A DNA stretch of 64,000 nucleotides from JBGOTP01 sp963717075 (lineage in GTDB: Bacteria > Acidobacteriota > Vicinamibacteria > Vicinamibacterales > CAVVIG01), in assembly GCA_963717075.1 (NCBI GenBank), contig CAVQVI010000006.1, forward strand, positions 255,450 to 319,449. The letters are read 5' to 3'. Below the pieces are notes generated by a model. That model made no database searches. It was not told the origin of the DNA and saw only the letters and a list, made by a program, of their open reading frames with translations. Positions 47,228-57,715 of this stretch are shown one piece after another. Position 1 is the first letter of the stretch; each line of letters begins with the position of its first letter. The position numbers and the translations under genes were made by a program.

Positions 47228-47641
47228 TCAAGGAGGCGACAGGCAGGCAGCGAAATCCATCAGCTCCGTGGTCGAGCGATGAAGATGCTCACGGGCGATG
47301 GTGTGGGGACGATCGTTTCCAGATAAGCCCATCTCCGAACGCAGGGCGCCGTACTGCGGACCGGTGCGCTCGCGGCCTCCGGCCGCGACGAGCATATGCA
47401 GGTCGATCCACTTGTTCAGATAGAACTCTGAGGTCTCAGGGATAGCGGCTTCGATGAGAATGAGATGGGCTCCGAGCTTCATCGCCTTCCGGACATTGTT
47501 GAGAATAGCAGCCGCTTCCAACGGGGCCCAGTCGTGAATCACCGAACGCAACATGTAGGCGTCAGCTCCAGTCGGCACGCTCACGAAGAAGTCGCCGACG
47601 ACAGGCGTGACCCGGTCATGGGGCACCGCGTTGGCGACCAT
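47228..47641 (-). pseudogene. O-methyltransferase, C-terminal fragment
   Basis: DRVTPVVGDFFVSVPTGADA, YMLRSVIHDWAPLEAAAIL and LILIEAAIPETSEFYLNKWI belong to the Methyltransf_2 family (acetylserotonin methyltransferase-like); HDW and the following Asp are typical. The SAM-binding N-terminal half is missing before 47641, and after GGRERT the ending loses register. A dead remnant. Confidence 0.72.
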
Positions 47642-47873
47642 GACTAAGGCCTGTTTAGTTCACCGCCGGTTTCGCCGACACGGGGTGGCGTTGTTCATTC
47701 CTGACGTGACGAGCAGCGGGGTTCGGTGTTCAATGGCGAAACACCGCTGCGGAGTACCACAAGTACAGGGCCTGGTCGCCAGTGATCCGGGGGATCGTGA
47801 CCTCGGCTCGCTACGCTCGCCCCCGGTCACTCGCGAAACAGCTGGCTGCGTGGGCGGGCGCTCTCGTCGGGTC
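47642..47873. other. Intergenic, no gene seen
   Basis: Contains an inverted pair AGCAGCGGGGTTCGGTGTT and AAACACCGCTGCG around 47712-47752 that could form a stem, and otherwise nothing recognisable. It separates a gene remnant from the membrane protein end. Confidence 0.35.
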
Positions 47874-48494
47874 TCATCTAGCCCGTGTTGTGGTGATTGA
47901 CGACTGCTTGGCGCACGTGTCCTGGGATGAGTGCGCCGGATGTCGAAGCCGTGGGTTGCTGGCAGAGTCTTGTTCTGGGACTACTGGGCCTCCAGTAAGA
48001 ATCAAAGCGCCGAGGACCCACGGCATCATGTGAATGAGCAGTGGCGGCCCGAACCAGGGAACCGCGAGCAGAGCGAAGCCGATGCACAACCATGCGGCCG
48101 CTCTGGGCACGATGCGAGTCTTTAGAAGAGCGATCCCGTAAGCCACCAAAGCCAGGTACGCCAGCACGTGGTAGATCCCGAACCCCAAGCCCGCCCACAT
48201 GCGCCACGGCTCGTACCAGCCGGGCGCCGCTCCCACGCGCCGAAACTCCTCGACGGCCAATGGCATGACGGTCAAGCGGAAGCCGAGATGCATCACAAAG
48301 AACACCGCGCCGAACAGATACGCGAGAAGCCCTAACGTTGCCCAGAAGCGATCCCCCGCCTCCTGCAAGGCCAGTCGCAGGATCACTGCCAGCGAAAGAA
48401 TGTCGCCGGCAGCAAAACTGAGGCCGGCCGCCCGTCTGACCACAGCAACGACGACCAGTGCGACGAACACCAGCGGTCCGAGCCATGTGGGCAT
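47874..48494 (-). CDS. Hypothetical membrane protein, about six helices
   Basis: 206 residues. Hydrophobic segments at about 5-23, 30-45, 52-72, 100-120, 128-146 and 152-165. The cytoplasmic tail of about 35 residues is polar. ATG at 48494 has a strong GGAGGGGAGG a few bases upstream. Family not recognised (a DUF-type integral membrane protein). Confidence 0.72.
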   Translation of the reverse strand: MPTWLGPLVFVALVVVAVVRRAAGLSFAAGDILSLAVILRLALQEAGDRFWATLGLLAYLFGAVFFVMHLGFRLTVMPLAVEEFRRVGAAPGWYEPWRMWAGLGFGIYHVLAYLALVAYGIALLKTRIVPRAAAWLCIGFALLAVPWFGPPLLIHMMPWVLGALILTGGPVVPEQDSASNPRLRHPAHSSQDTCAKQSSITTTRAR

Positions 48495-48614
48495 GGGACC
48501 TCCCCTCCATCAGTTCAGGAATGGGCGATTGTCTCACTGTCGCGCCTGAACCCGCCCGGTAACCTCGGATCGCCAGATCGGCGTTGATGGCGAGTTCGCT
48601 CCCGCGAGGCCTTT

Positions 48615-48738
48615 CCGCCCGTATAATTCACCGCAATTTGGCTCTGACGCTTGGGACTCGTCTCGGTGTCTACGAAATCACAGCGCCCATTGGTGAAGGC
48701 GGGATGGGCCAGGTCTATCGGGCGACGGAGGATCACTC
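48615..48738 (+). pseudogene. Kinase N-terminus remnant
   Basis: In frame with the next gene, LGTRLGVYEITAPIGEGGMG then QVYRA is the start of a PD40-type receptor kinase (glycine loop GEGGMGQVY). The kinase stops after YRA and is joined directly to the epoxide hydrolase leader. It is a deletion scar; it would add about 40 residues if an upstream start were used. Confidence 0.7.
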
Positions 48739-50023
48739 CATGTCCAACGGGACGCCGTCAATGCTGCGCAAGGCTGGACAAGGCGCGCTCGTGGCCGTGT
48801 TGCTGTGCGGCGTCGGCCAACTGGTCGCAACCGCGGCCGGCCAGGGCACCAGAAGTCGGCGCGATGATGATGCGTCCGTCCGCCCGTTCACGATAAAGGT
48901 TCCCGACGCCGTGCTGAAGGACCTGCACGAGCGTCTCGTGGACACCCGGTGGCCCGATCAGCTCGCGGGCGCCGATTGGACTTACGGGACCAATCTTGAA
49001 TATCTGACGCAGCTTGTCGCCTACTGGCGGGACAAGTACGACTGGCGCGAGCAGGAGCGCCGCATCAACAAGCTGCCCCAGTTCAAGACGAAGATCGACG
49101 GTCTCGACATTCATTTCATCCACAAGAAGTCGCGCGAGCCCAACGCCTTTCCCATCATCATGCTGCACGGGTGGCCAGGCACCTTCTTCGAGTTCTCGAA
49201 GGTCGTGGAGCCGCTGGCCGACCCGCGCAGTCACTCCGGCGACCCGAAGGACGCGTTCGACGTGGTCGTCGTGTCACTCCCAGGGTTTGGCTTCTCGGAG
49301 AAGCCGAGCCACCAGGGACACTCACGCGAGCGCACGTCCAGGATCTTCATCGAGCTGATGAACCGCCTCGGGTACAAGAAGTACGGTGTGCAGGCCGGCG
49401 ACGTCGGCTACGCCGTGGCGGCCCTCATGGGCCTCAACGATCCAAAGAACATCGCCGGCCTGCAGTTGAATCGCTGCGGTGGGGAAGCGCCCGATCCAAA
49501 GAATCCCAATGCCGGACTGACCGCTGAAGAGATACGGCTGCGGGACGAGCCTCGATTTGGCCCCGACGAAATGGGTTACGCCAACATTCAGGGCACCAAA
49601 CCACAAACGCTCGGGTACGTGCTGAACGACTCGCCCGTTGGTCAGGCGGCGTGGATCGTCGAGAAGTACCGCAAATGGTGCGACTGCAAAGGCGATCCGG
49701 AAAAGGGCTTCACGAAAGACGAGCTCTTGACGACGGTGATGATCTACTGGGTGACGCAGACGGCGACTTCGTCTGCTCGCTACTATTACGAGGGACAGCA
49801 CATTCCCGAACCGCCCTACGCGCCGATTCGTGAGCGGATTACGGTGCCGACCGGATGTTCGGCCTTCCCAGGCGAAGTGGGGTTCACACCACGAAGCTGG
49901 GCGAATCAATATTTCAATGTGCAGCGGTTCACGATGTTCGACAAAGGTGGCCACTTTCCCGCGCTCGAACAGCCTGAGCTGCTGACCGGCGAGGTGCGAG
50001 CGTTCTTTCGCGGACTGAGATGA
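48739..50023 (+). CDS. Epoxide hydrolase (EHN + alpha/beta hydrolase), secreted, copy A
   Basis: 427 residues from the ATG at 48739 (GGAGG nine bases upstream). A signal peptide (ALVAVLLCGVGQLVATAAG) is followed by the EHN domain (RPFTIKVPDAVLKDLHERL) and an alpha/beta hydrolase core: oxyanion hole HGWPGTF, nucleophile VQAGDVGYA, FPGEVGF and the catalytic His in KGGHFPALE. Microsomal or juvenile-hormone-type hydrolases open epoxides to diols. Its stop overlaps copy B. Confidence 0.9.
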
Positions 50024-51318
50024 CAAGCAGGTCTTCCATGTCAGGCGTGAACGGAACAGCGGGTTGCCGCTTGGTGGCCGCCGCGCTCGTTGCCAGCTCG
50101 CTCGGTGGAGCCGTCGCGCTCGGGGCCGGCAAGGCCGGCCAGAGCCAGCCTGTCAACGCGAACGATACGTCCATCCGTCCATTCACGATCAACATCCCGG
50201 AACCGGCACTGAAGGATCTGAAGAAGCGTCTGGCACGCACGCGGTATCCGGACGAACTGGTGGGCTCGGGGTGGAAGTACGGGATGAACCTGCAGTATCT
50301 GCAGGAACTCGTGGCGTACTGGCAGACCAAGTACGACTGGCGGGAGCAGGAGCGACGGCTCAATCGCTTCCCGCAGTTCAAGACCAGGATTGACGGGCTG
50401 GACATTCATTTCATCCACAAGAAGTCAGCTGAGCCGAACGCGTTCCCGATCGTCATGATTCATGGATGGCCGGGCACGTTCTACGAGTTCACGAAGGTGA
50501 TCGATCCGCTGACCGACCCTCACCGTTTTGGCGGCGACCCGAAGGACGCGTTCGACGTCGTCGTTGTGTCGCTGCCGGGCTTTGGCTTCTCCGACCACAC
50601 GACGGAGATGGGCTTTTCTCGCGTTCGCATCGCGAAGATGTTCATCGAGCTGATGCGTCGCCTTGGATACTCGCGCTACGGCGTGCAGGCAGGCGATGTC
50701 GGCTATGCGATCGCGTCGTATATGGGGCTCAACGACCCGCGGCATATTGCGGGCCTGCAGATGAATCGCTGCTCCGGCGCAGCGCCCGATCCGAAGAACC
50801 CCAACGCGGGGCTCACGGCCGAGGAAGTCCGGCTCCGCGACGAGCCGCGCTTCGGGCCGGATGAGGGCGGGTACGCGCTCATCCAGGGCACGAAGCCGCA
50901 GACGATTGGCTATGGGTTGAACGACTCGCCGGTCGGCCAGGCCGCCTGGGTCATCGAGAAGTACAACAAGTGGTGCGACTGTCACGGCGATCCGGAGAAT
51001 CGGTACTCGAAGGACGACCTGCTGAACATTGCGATGATCTACTGGCTCACAGAGACCGGGCCATCCTCAGCGCGCTACTACTACGAGGTGCGTCACCTGG
51101 GCGAGCATCCGCAGAGGCCGTTGCCCGCGAAGGTGCAGGTGCCGACCGGATGCTCCGCCTATCCGGGCGAAGTCGGGTTTACGCCGCGGAGCTGGGCCGA
51201 GCAGTACTTCAACGTGACCCGTTTCACCATCTTCCACGAGGGCGGCCACTTCCCGGCGCTCCAGGTGCCCGAGCTCCTGACGGGTGAGGTGCGTGCGTTC
51301 TTTCGAACCGTGAGATAG
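50020..51318 (+). CDS. Epoxide hydrolase (EHN + alpha/beta hydrolase), secreted, copy B
   Basis: 432 residues; about two thirds identical by eye to copy A over the whole length. Signal peptide (LVAAALVASSLGGAVALG), EHN domain starting IRPFTINIPEPALKDLKKRL, then HGWPGTF, VQAGDVGYA, GEVGFTPRSW and EGGHFPALQ. ATGA overlap with copy A; an ATG at 50038 is a possible start. A tandem duplicate, probably co-expressed. Confidence 0.9.
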   Translation: MTSRSSMSGVNGTAGCRLVAAALVASSLGGAVALGAGKAGQSQPVNANDTSIRPFTINIPEPALKDLKKRLARTRYPDELVGSGWKYGMNLQYLQELVAYWQTKYDWREQERRLNRFPQFKTRIDGLDIHFIHKKSAEPNAFPIVMIHGWPGTFYEFTKVIDPLTDPHRFGGDPKDAFDVVVVSLPGFGFSDHTTEMGFSRVRIAKMFIELMRRLGYSRYGVQAGDVGYAIASYMGLNDPRHIAGLQMNRCSGAAPDPKNPNAGLTAEEVRLRDEPRFGPDEGGYALIQGTKPQTIGYGLNDSPVGQAAWVIEKYNKWCDCHGDPENRYSKDDLLNIAMIYWLTETGPSSARYYYEVRHLGEHPQRPLPAKVQVPTGCSAYPGEVGFTPRSWAEQYFNVTRFTIFHEGGHFPALQVPELLTGEVRAFFRTVR

Positions 51319-51412
51319 ACAGAGCGATGTGAACGGTCGACTACCGCGGTGTCTTCAGGGAGCGGCCACGCGTTGATGGGACGGTGGGAATCATCAATAG
51401 AAGAGGGTGCCG

Positions 51413-52504
51413 ATGAAGCGCGTGGTTGTCGCGGTTACCCTGAGCGTGCTCAGCCTTGCGCTTGGGGAGGTTGCCACAACGCTCGATATCTATTTCATAG
51501 ACGTCGAAGGCGGTCAATCCACACTCATTGTCACACCAACCGGCGAGTCCCTCCTCATCGATGCGGGGTACGGGCGCCGCATCGGTCGAGGCCAGGACAC
51601 CAGCGACACCCTGGCGCGCGACCCGGAGCGCATTCTGGCGGCCACCCGTGCGGCCCACGTCGATCACATTGACTACCTGCTGATCACGCACTTCCACCCG
51701 GATCATGCGGGCGGTGTGCCGGAGTTGGCCTCCAAGATTCCCATCGGTACATTCATTGACTACGGTGCCCCGCTCGGCACCGACCGCATGGCAACTGGCG
51801 TGTATCGCACCTACGAACCTGCGCGCGCCTCGCACCCCCACCTCGTGCCTGCCCCCGGGGATCGTCTGCCGATCCGGGGCATTGACGCGGACATCGTCAG
51901 CGTGGACGGTTTGGTGCTGTCCAAGCCGATTGAGGGCGCGGGGCAAGAAAACGCGGCGTGCTCGACAGTCGAAGATCAGGAACCGGACGGCACGGAGAAC
52001 TTCCGCTCCTTGGGCGTGCGCATTCAGTTCGGCGCGTTCCGCTTCCTCGATCTGGGCGACTTGATGGGCAACACGCTGGCTTCGACGGTGTGTCCGAGGA
52101 ATCTGCTGGGGGAAGCCGATGCCTATCTTGTCCCGCACCACGGGGACTACGACGCCAACGTGCCAGCCGTCCTCGCAGCTGTCAAGCCGCGCGTGGCGAT
52201 CATGAACAACGGTGCGACCAAGGGCGGGGATCCCGCCTCGTTCGCCACTCTCCACCGTCAGCCGGAATTGGAGGACGTGTGGCAACTGCATGCGTCGAAT
52301 CGCCAAGGGGCCGCCAACTCACCGGACCAGTTCATCGCCAACGTGGACGACGGCCAGACGTCGCACTGGATCAAGCTGACGGCGACGAGCAACGGCGATT
52401 TCACCATCGTCAACGGGCGCACGGGATTCACCAAGACGTATGCTGAAAGGGACAAGCGAACGGTCCTAATCAAGTTCAATCCTGTCTTCGCGATGTTCCG
52501 TTAA
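51413..52504 (+). CDS. ComEC-like metallo-beta-lactamase-fold hydrolase
   Basis: 363 residues with a signal peptide. LDIYFIDVEGGQSTLIVTPT and LLITHFHPDHAGG (HxHxDH metal site), then RFLDLGDLMGN and VPHHGDYDAN follow the order of ComEC/Rec2-type MBL domains. The product may be a nuclease or another hydrolase. ATG at 51413 chosen, GAGGG close upstream; a GTG six bases earlier is in frame. Confidence 0.85.
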   Translation: MKRVVVAVTLSVLSLALGEVATTLDIYFIDVEGGQSTLIVTPTGESLLIDAGYGRRIGRGQDTSDTLARDPERILAATRAAHVDHIDYLLITHFHPDHAGGVPELASKIPIGTFIDYGAPLGTDRMATGVYRTYEPARASHPHLVPAPGDRLPIRGIDADIVSVDGLVLSKPIEGAGQENAACSTVEDQEPDGTENFRSLGVRIQFGAFRFLDLGDLMGNTLASTVCPRNLLGEADAYLVPHHGDYDANVPAVLAAVKPRVAIMNNGATKGGDPASFATLHRQPELEDVWQLHASNRQGAANSPDQFIANVDDGQTSHWIKLTATSNGDFTIVNGRTGFTKTYAERDKRTVLIKFNPVFAMFR

Positions 52505-52527
52505 GGGTCGGTATACTCGTTGACGCC

Positions 52528-52872
52528 GTGTTTAGGGCGTTCCTGCGTAGATTGCAAGCACCGGTTCTGACGCGAGAGCGCGTGCGGCTGGCGTACGTCG
52601 TTGCCGTAGCGACGGATCTGCTTCAGTTGCTCCTGGGGCCTGCCGGCTGGCTGTTTGCCGATGAGCTACTCGACGTGGCGGCGATGGGTCTGATAGGTGG
52701 GTTGATCGGGTTCCATCCCTTGCTGCTGCCGACCTTTGCTCTGGAGTTCTTGCCGGTGACCGACATGCTGCCGACGTGGACGGGATGCGTGGCCCTTGTC
52801 GTGTCCTTTCGCGGGCGTCAGCAGGCCACGGTGCCGCCACCACATGACCCAGGGCCGTTCATCGACGTCTAA
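52528..52872 (+). CDS. Hypothetical small membrane protein
   Basis: 114 residues; GTG start 23 bases after the upstream stop. Three hydrophobic segments (VRLAYVVAVATDLLQLLLG, ELLDVAAMGLIGGLIGF, WTGCVALVV) and a Pro-rich tail. I do not recognise the family. Confidence 0.65.
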   Translation: MFRAFLRRLQAPVLTRERVRLAYVVAVATDLLQLLLGPAGWLFADELLDVAAMGLIGGLIGFHPLLLPTFALEFLPVTDMLPTWTGCVALVVSFRGRQQATVPPPHDPGPFIDV

Positions 52873-53533
52873 CGTTTGTCACTGAATTTCTGAAGACGTC
52901 GTCCGAACACCTCGGCAACGTAATATTTCCTTGTATCTTGATTCAGGTGGTTCGTGCAGTCGCCCGACCATCCGCTGACGACAGCTCGATGTTTCCTACT
53001 GGCCCACGCGTCGGTTGGTCCGTCCTTGGACGATTTGATCAAGCTCGGCAAGGCCCTCTCGGGGCGGGAGCCGACACCCGAGGAAGTCGAGGAGACGCGC
53101 CAGATCCTCGCGCAGATTCCTCCCGCTCCACCCAGCGCGTGCCACTCTTCGTAAGTTCCAGCACATCGAGCGGTCGAGGCCAAGCGCTCATAACCCAGCG
53201 ACTGCCGTCGCGTGCACCTCCCAGGACTGCTTAACGTAATTCTTCGAACAATCAGACAAGGCCGTCTGAGTGCGTGATTGAGACGACACCCCCGGTAATT
53301 AGATAGATCCCCTGAGACGTGCGCAGCCGGCGCGGCGTCACATGACGACATCACGTCACTTCGATACCTCGTGTCAAACGAGAGCCGTACGCTCGATTCA
53401 CGCCAACTCACGGATGCTCAAGTGGTTGGACCACCTGCTGTGACGGTACATGATCCGGCACGGAGCCTGCTCTGCTCACGCGTGGCGGACTCTCCCTTAC
53501 CCCACTAGTGAACACAAGGAGTTAAAGTTAAAG
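52873..53533. other. Region without a clear gene; one small frame
   Basis: 52954-53154 on the plus strand encodes 66 residues, including PSLDDLIKLGKALSGREPTP, then a Glu-rich helix and PPAPPS, of natural composition but no known family; possibly a remnant of a regulator. The remaining 450 bases show nothing recognisable. Confidence 0.3.
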
Positions 53534-53975
53534 ATGAAGATCAAGGTGCTCGCTGTCACCATCATCGTCGGAATGGCCGCATTTCTCACTGAACCGCATG
53601 GCCCGTTGGGCGCGTTCTGGGCGCCGGCGCCGGACGTTCCCGCCGCTGTCGGCGTGCAGATCCCCCTCTTCATGGTCTTGGGAGTGGTCGAGGCGCTTGT
53701 CTGTGGGGCTGGCGTTGCGTTCTTGCTGTTCGGCTTTTCGACGGTCCGCCACAACAACGTCTCCCCCGGGTTGGCCCGGGCCGCGCATCTGTCGATCACC
53801 TGGATCATGGTCAACTGGTGGGCGCACGACAGTCTGCACCTGCACAACGGGATGGACTTGTCCGGCTTGCTGAAGATCGAGTACCGGCTTCCACATGACC
53901 CTTATCGCGGCCGGCCTAACCCTCGCGTGGTTCTTCTCTTCGGTCGCGAGGACGCCGACGCCCGCGGCACGGTAG
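53534..53975 (+). CDS. Small integral membrane protein (one frameshift)
   Basis: About 146 residues. Two to three hydrophobic segments (VLAVTIIVGMAAFL, FMVLGVVEALVCGAGVAFLL, ITWIMVNWWAHDSLHLHNG). An extra C at about 53884 diverts the frame; corrected, it ends GFHMTLIAAGLTLAWFFSS and stops at 53973-53975. Otherwise no family is evident. The histidines near HDSLHLHNG could bind a metal. Confidence 0.68.
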
Positions 53976-54149
53976 GCGTGCGGAGCGCGTCGCTGCGGTA
54001 GGCTCCTGCCGCGCCCCGGTTGCGGGTGTTCGTCGGTGGCGTCTTGGCAAGTCCACGCCAGAACGCTATAGCTTCGACGGTTTCTTGTCCTGCGAAGGCG
54101 AGGAGCAGTTCAGCGGGCCATCGCCTCTGTCAGATCGATCATCATCGGA

Positions 54150-54274
54150 ACTTCCGATTCAGCATCCTCCAGCGGGTCTCGCCGGATATGGACGACGACG
54201 ACGTCATCGGGCTTGAGGCAACCTGGAAGCAACGGCTGCATACGCGCCAGCCGTACGGCCTCAATGACAACTAG
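54150..54274 (+). pseudogene. GIY-YIG nuclease-type C-terminal fragment
   Basis: The frame ends FSILQRVSPDMDDDDVIGLE, then ATWKQRLHTRQPYGLNDN, which resembles the end of GIY-YIG nuclease family proteins. The first two thirds is absent or unreadable. Confidence 0.45.
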
Positions 54275-54707
54275 GTGGGTTGACCCGCCAGCAATCGTTC
54301 GACCGCGCCGGGCTGACGCTACAATCAGGTGCACCGATGACCGCTAAGCAAGGACTCGACGCCGCGAACGCCGCCGCGCCCGGCGAACGGCTCCGGCGCT
54401 ACGAAACGATCTGCGGCCCGCGTGGATCGTGCCACCGGCGGACAGGGGAAACTCCGCCAACCGGTCGACGTCTGGAGACTTGGCACGGGCTGCAGCGCGG
54501 GGCCGGGGCGAATTAGGCCGATCTGCATGACACCGAGCCTGCATAACCGCTCACGGACGTCGTTCCCGAGTCACCAAGGGCTGAGAAATCCTGTCGGGTG
54601 GAGCGGATCATCCCTACGTCGTTTGGACCAAGCCGCTGGCGCGGCGGACGCTACGCGTGAGGCGCGCTCGAACCGGGGCGTAGCGTACGGGTCACAGGAG
54701 GTGTCTT
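54275..54707. other. Intergenic, no gene recognised
   Basis: GC-rich with short frames only; the last bases contain the AGGAGG ribosome site (54695-54700) of the recombinase gene. The start of the mobile region is likely somewhere in here, but no end repeat could be defined. Confidence 0.3.
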
Positions 54708-55400
54708 GTGACCCATTGTCGCCGCATCATGCTGGAGGAGCTCCAGCGCCGCAACTTCTCCCCGACGACCATTCGCAGCTATCTCTACGCCGTGGAACGG
54801 TTCGCCCGTCACTTCAAGTGTCGGCCCGACCGGCTCAATCACACACACCTGCGGAGCTACCAGGCGTACCTCTTGCGGACGGGGCAGCTGCAGCCGGAGA
54901 CCGTCCGGCTCCACGTCTCGGCGCTCCGGTTCTTCTTCGTGAAGACGTTGAAGCGTCGCTATCTTCTCGACGACACGCCGTACCCGAAGGCGCCCCAGCG
55001 TCTGCCGTCGATCCTGAGTGTGGAGGAGATGGCCCGCCTCATCGAGGCGGCGGATGGCCTTTATCACCGCACGATGGTGATGATCCTGTACGCGACGGGC
55101 ATGCGGAGTGCGGAACTCCTGCAGCTTCAGGTCGCGGACATCGACAGTCGACGCATGCTCGTTCACATTCGCCAGGGGAAGGGTGGCCGCGACCGCTACG
55201 TGCCGCTCAGTCCCACGTTGCTCGCCACGCTTCGGGTGTACTACCGGTGGATGCGGCCCCAGACGTGGCTGTTTCCCGGCACCGTCCACAACTGGCGCGC
55301 CGACAAACCGATCACGAAGCGCGTGCTCTGGGACGCCGTGGTGATCGCGGCGAAGCGCGCCGGTTTCCGCAGACGCGTCAGTCCCCATCTGATTCGTCAC

Positions 55401-55423
55401 TATCTACCCTTCCTGACTATGTC
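55401..55423. repeat. RIT left inverted repeat
   Basis: 23-bp end, reverse complement of 58808-58830. It contains the nonamer GACTATGTC (55415-55423); the reverse nonamer GACATAGTC is at 55476-55484, so the left end has two opposed half sites. Confidence 0.9.
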
Positions 55424-55530
55424 TCGTCGCGGCGATGCCGGCCTCGTTTCCGCCGCACGCCGCAGAAGCTGTACCGACATAGTCTTGACTCCTTCCATCA
55501 AGTCCCTGTTGCAGGGGAGAAGGAGTCGAC

Positions 55531-56771
55531 GTGAAGTACATCATCAATGACGACGTGGTTCTGTCGCGGCCGCTGGAGGGTCCGCTGGCGGCACAGATTG
55601 GCGCGTTTGCGAGATATGCGCGCGAAGCAGGGATACGCGCGGCAGTCTCGATACCGGCAGGTTCTGCTCGCTGCGTGTTTCAGCCGATGGCTTGGACAGC
55701 AGGCCGTCCGACTCCGCCGCGTCTCATCCGAGCATCCGACACGGTATTTGCGATATCGCGCTCGACGGGTGCAGGTGCACAAGGGTGATGCGGCCGCGCT
55801 GAGACATTTCTGGACTTTCTGCGCCGTGAGGGCGTGATTCCCGCCGAGAAGATCTCAGCGACGCCGACTGACCCCGGTGGAGCAAGATGGCACAGGCATT
55901 CGAGCAGTACTTGCGCGAAGAGCGCGCCCTGGCCAGGCAACCATCGTCAACTACGTGCCGTTCATCCGCGGTTTCCTCACGGATCGTTTCGGCGACGGAC
56001 CGGTCACGCTCTCGCGCCTGTGTGCCGGCGATGTCGTGCGATTTGTCCAGCGCCAAGCGCCGCGGTTGCATCTGAAGCGCGCGAAGCTCCTGACCAGCGC
56101 GTTGCGCTCCTTCCTGCGGTACGCGCGCTATCGCGGAGAGGTGACGCTGGATTTGGCTGCTGCCGTTCCCGTCGTGGCCAACTGGTCGATGCCATCGATC
56201 CCTCGCGCGATTGCGGCGGACCAGGTCCGTCAGTTGCTGGCCAGTATCGATCGGCGCACCGCGATGGGGCGTCGCGACTACGCCATCTTGCTCCTGCTCG
56301 CACGACTGGGATTGCGTTCAGGTGAAGTGGCCTTTCTCGAGCTCGATGATATTGACTGGAACGCCGGACAGGTGAGCGTCCGCGGCAAAGGGGCCAGCGA
56401 ACCGCGCTTCCCCTGCCCGCGGAGGTCGGCGAGGCGATCGCCGCGTATCTGCGGCACGGACGACCGCGCAGCACCAGCCGTCGCGTGTTTCTTGCGCAGC
56501 CAAAGCCCCGTCCGCGGCTTTCTGGGCCAGTGTGCCATTGGATCGATCGTTCGGCATGCGCTCCAGCGCGCCGGCATCCAGGCCCCCACGACGGGAGCGC
56601 ATCAGTTTCGCCACGGACTGGCGACCCAGATGTTGCGCCAGCGGCGCCTCGCTGGCCGAGATCGGCGAGGTGCTGAGGCATCGCAGTCCCCAGACCACGA
56701 CGATCTACGCCAAGGTGGATCTCAAGGCGTTACGGACGCTCGCGTTGCCGTGGCCGGGAGGTGCGCGATGA
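55531..56771 (+). pseudogene. ritA: RIT recombinase A (tyrosine recombinase), several frameshifts
   Basis: About 413 codons from GTG 55531, which has AAGGAG six bases upstream. In composite: MKYIINDDVVLSRPLEGPLA, LLAACFSRWLGQQA, NYVPFIRGFLTDRFGDG, LARLGLRSGEVAFLELDDID (catalytic Arg), HQFRHGLATQML (HxxR) and RHRSPQTTTIYAKVD (Tyr). Frames change near 55615, 55810, 55920, 56400 and 56640. Its TGA overlaps the ATG of the next gene. Confidence 0.75.
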
Positions 56772-57715
56772 CCACGCTTCGGCAGGCCGTGCAGGAGTAT
56801 CTGAGCATGCGGCGCGATCTGGGATTCAAGCTGCAGGAGGCCGGCAAGGGATTGCTCGATTTCGTCACGTTCATGGAGCAGCACCGCGCTTCCTACATCA
56901 CCCAGGCGTTGGCGCTGGCCTGGGCGCAACAACCGTCGAACGTTCAACCGGCGCATTGGGCTCAACGACTGAGCTTCGTGCGCGGATTTGCGCGTTATCG
57001 CAGCGCGACCGATCCACGCACGCAGATTCCGCCGCCGGGCCTGTTGCCCTTCCAGCCGAAGCGGGCGCGACCCTATCTGTACTCGGATGACGAGATTCGA
57101 GGCCTACTGCGCGCCGCGCTCAACATGCCCTGCCGCTATGAACGCGGCGAGCTGCGACCTTGGGTCTACTACTGTCTGTTCGGACTGCTGAGCGTCTCGG
57201 GCCTGCGCCTCGGCGAAGCACGCAATCTCGAGCTTCAGGATGTCGATCTGAAGGCCGCGGTGTTGACGATCCGCGGCGCCAAGTTCGGCAAGACCCGTCT
57301 GGTGCCTTTGCATGCCTCGACCTGCAAGGTGCTCGCCGACTACATCGCGCCGACGCAAACGCCATTGGGCGGCAGCGGCCGGTGTCCTCCTACTTGTTCG
57401 TCTCCAGCTGGGGCAATCGTTTGGATGGCGGAGACATTCATCGAACGTTCTATGCGTTGTCCCGGCAGATCGGTCTGCGCGGCGCCATCCGACAGTCATG
57501 GCCCGCGTCTGCACGACATGAGACACCGATTCGCGACGAACACACTCGTGCACTGGTATCGGTCCAATCAGGATCCCGAGCGCCAACTGCCGCTCTTGTC
57601 CGCCTACCTCGGCCATGTGCACGTCGCCGATACGCAGTGGTATTTGAGCGGCTCGCCGGAGCTGATGCGCGAGGCGATGCGCCGGCTCGAGCACCGCTGG
57701 GAGGATCGGCCATGA
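56768..57715 (+). CDS. ritB: RIT recombinase B (tyrosine recombinase)
   Basis: About 315 residues. MTTLRQAVQEYLSMRRDLGF opens it; VSGLRLGEARNLELQDVDL has the first catalytic Arg, LHDMRHRFATNTL the HxxR and LGHVHVADTQWYLSG the Tyr. Between about 57360 and 57500 the product is read in another frame (VSSYLFVSSWGNRLDGGDIH) and then returns, so there is a compensating pair of indels. ATGA overlaps at both ends. Confidence 0.82.
   Translation: MTTLRQAVQEYLSMRRDLGFKLQEAGKGLLDFVTFMEQHRASYITQALALAWAQQPSNVQPAHWAQRLSFVRGFARYRSATDPRTQIPPPGLLPFQPKRARPYLYSDDEIRGLLRAALNMPCRYERGELRPWVYYCLFGLLSVSGLRLGEARNLELQDVDLKAAVLTIRGAKFGKTRLVPLHASTCKVLADYIAPTQTPLGGSGRCPPTCSSPAGAIVWMAETFIERSMRCPGRSVCAAPSDSHGPRLHDMRHRFATNTLVHWYRSNQDPERQLPLLSAYLGHVHVADTQWYLSGSPELMREAMRRLEHRWEDRP

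Noticed and set aside
55877..57715. A 612-residue recombinase fusion
   Set aside because: It joins part of ritA, read in shifting frames, with ritB; the true border is the ATGA overlap at 56768.
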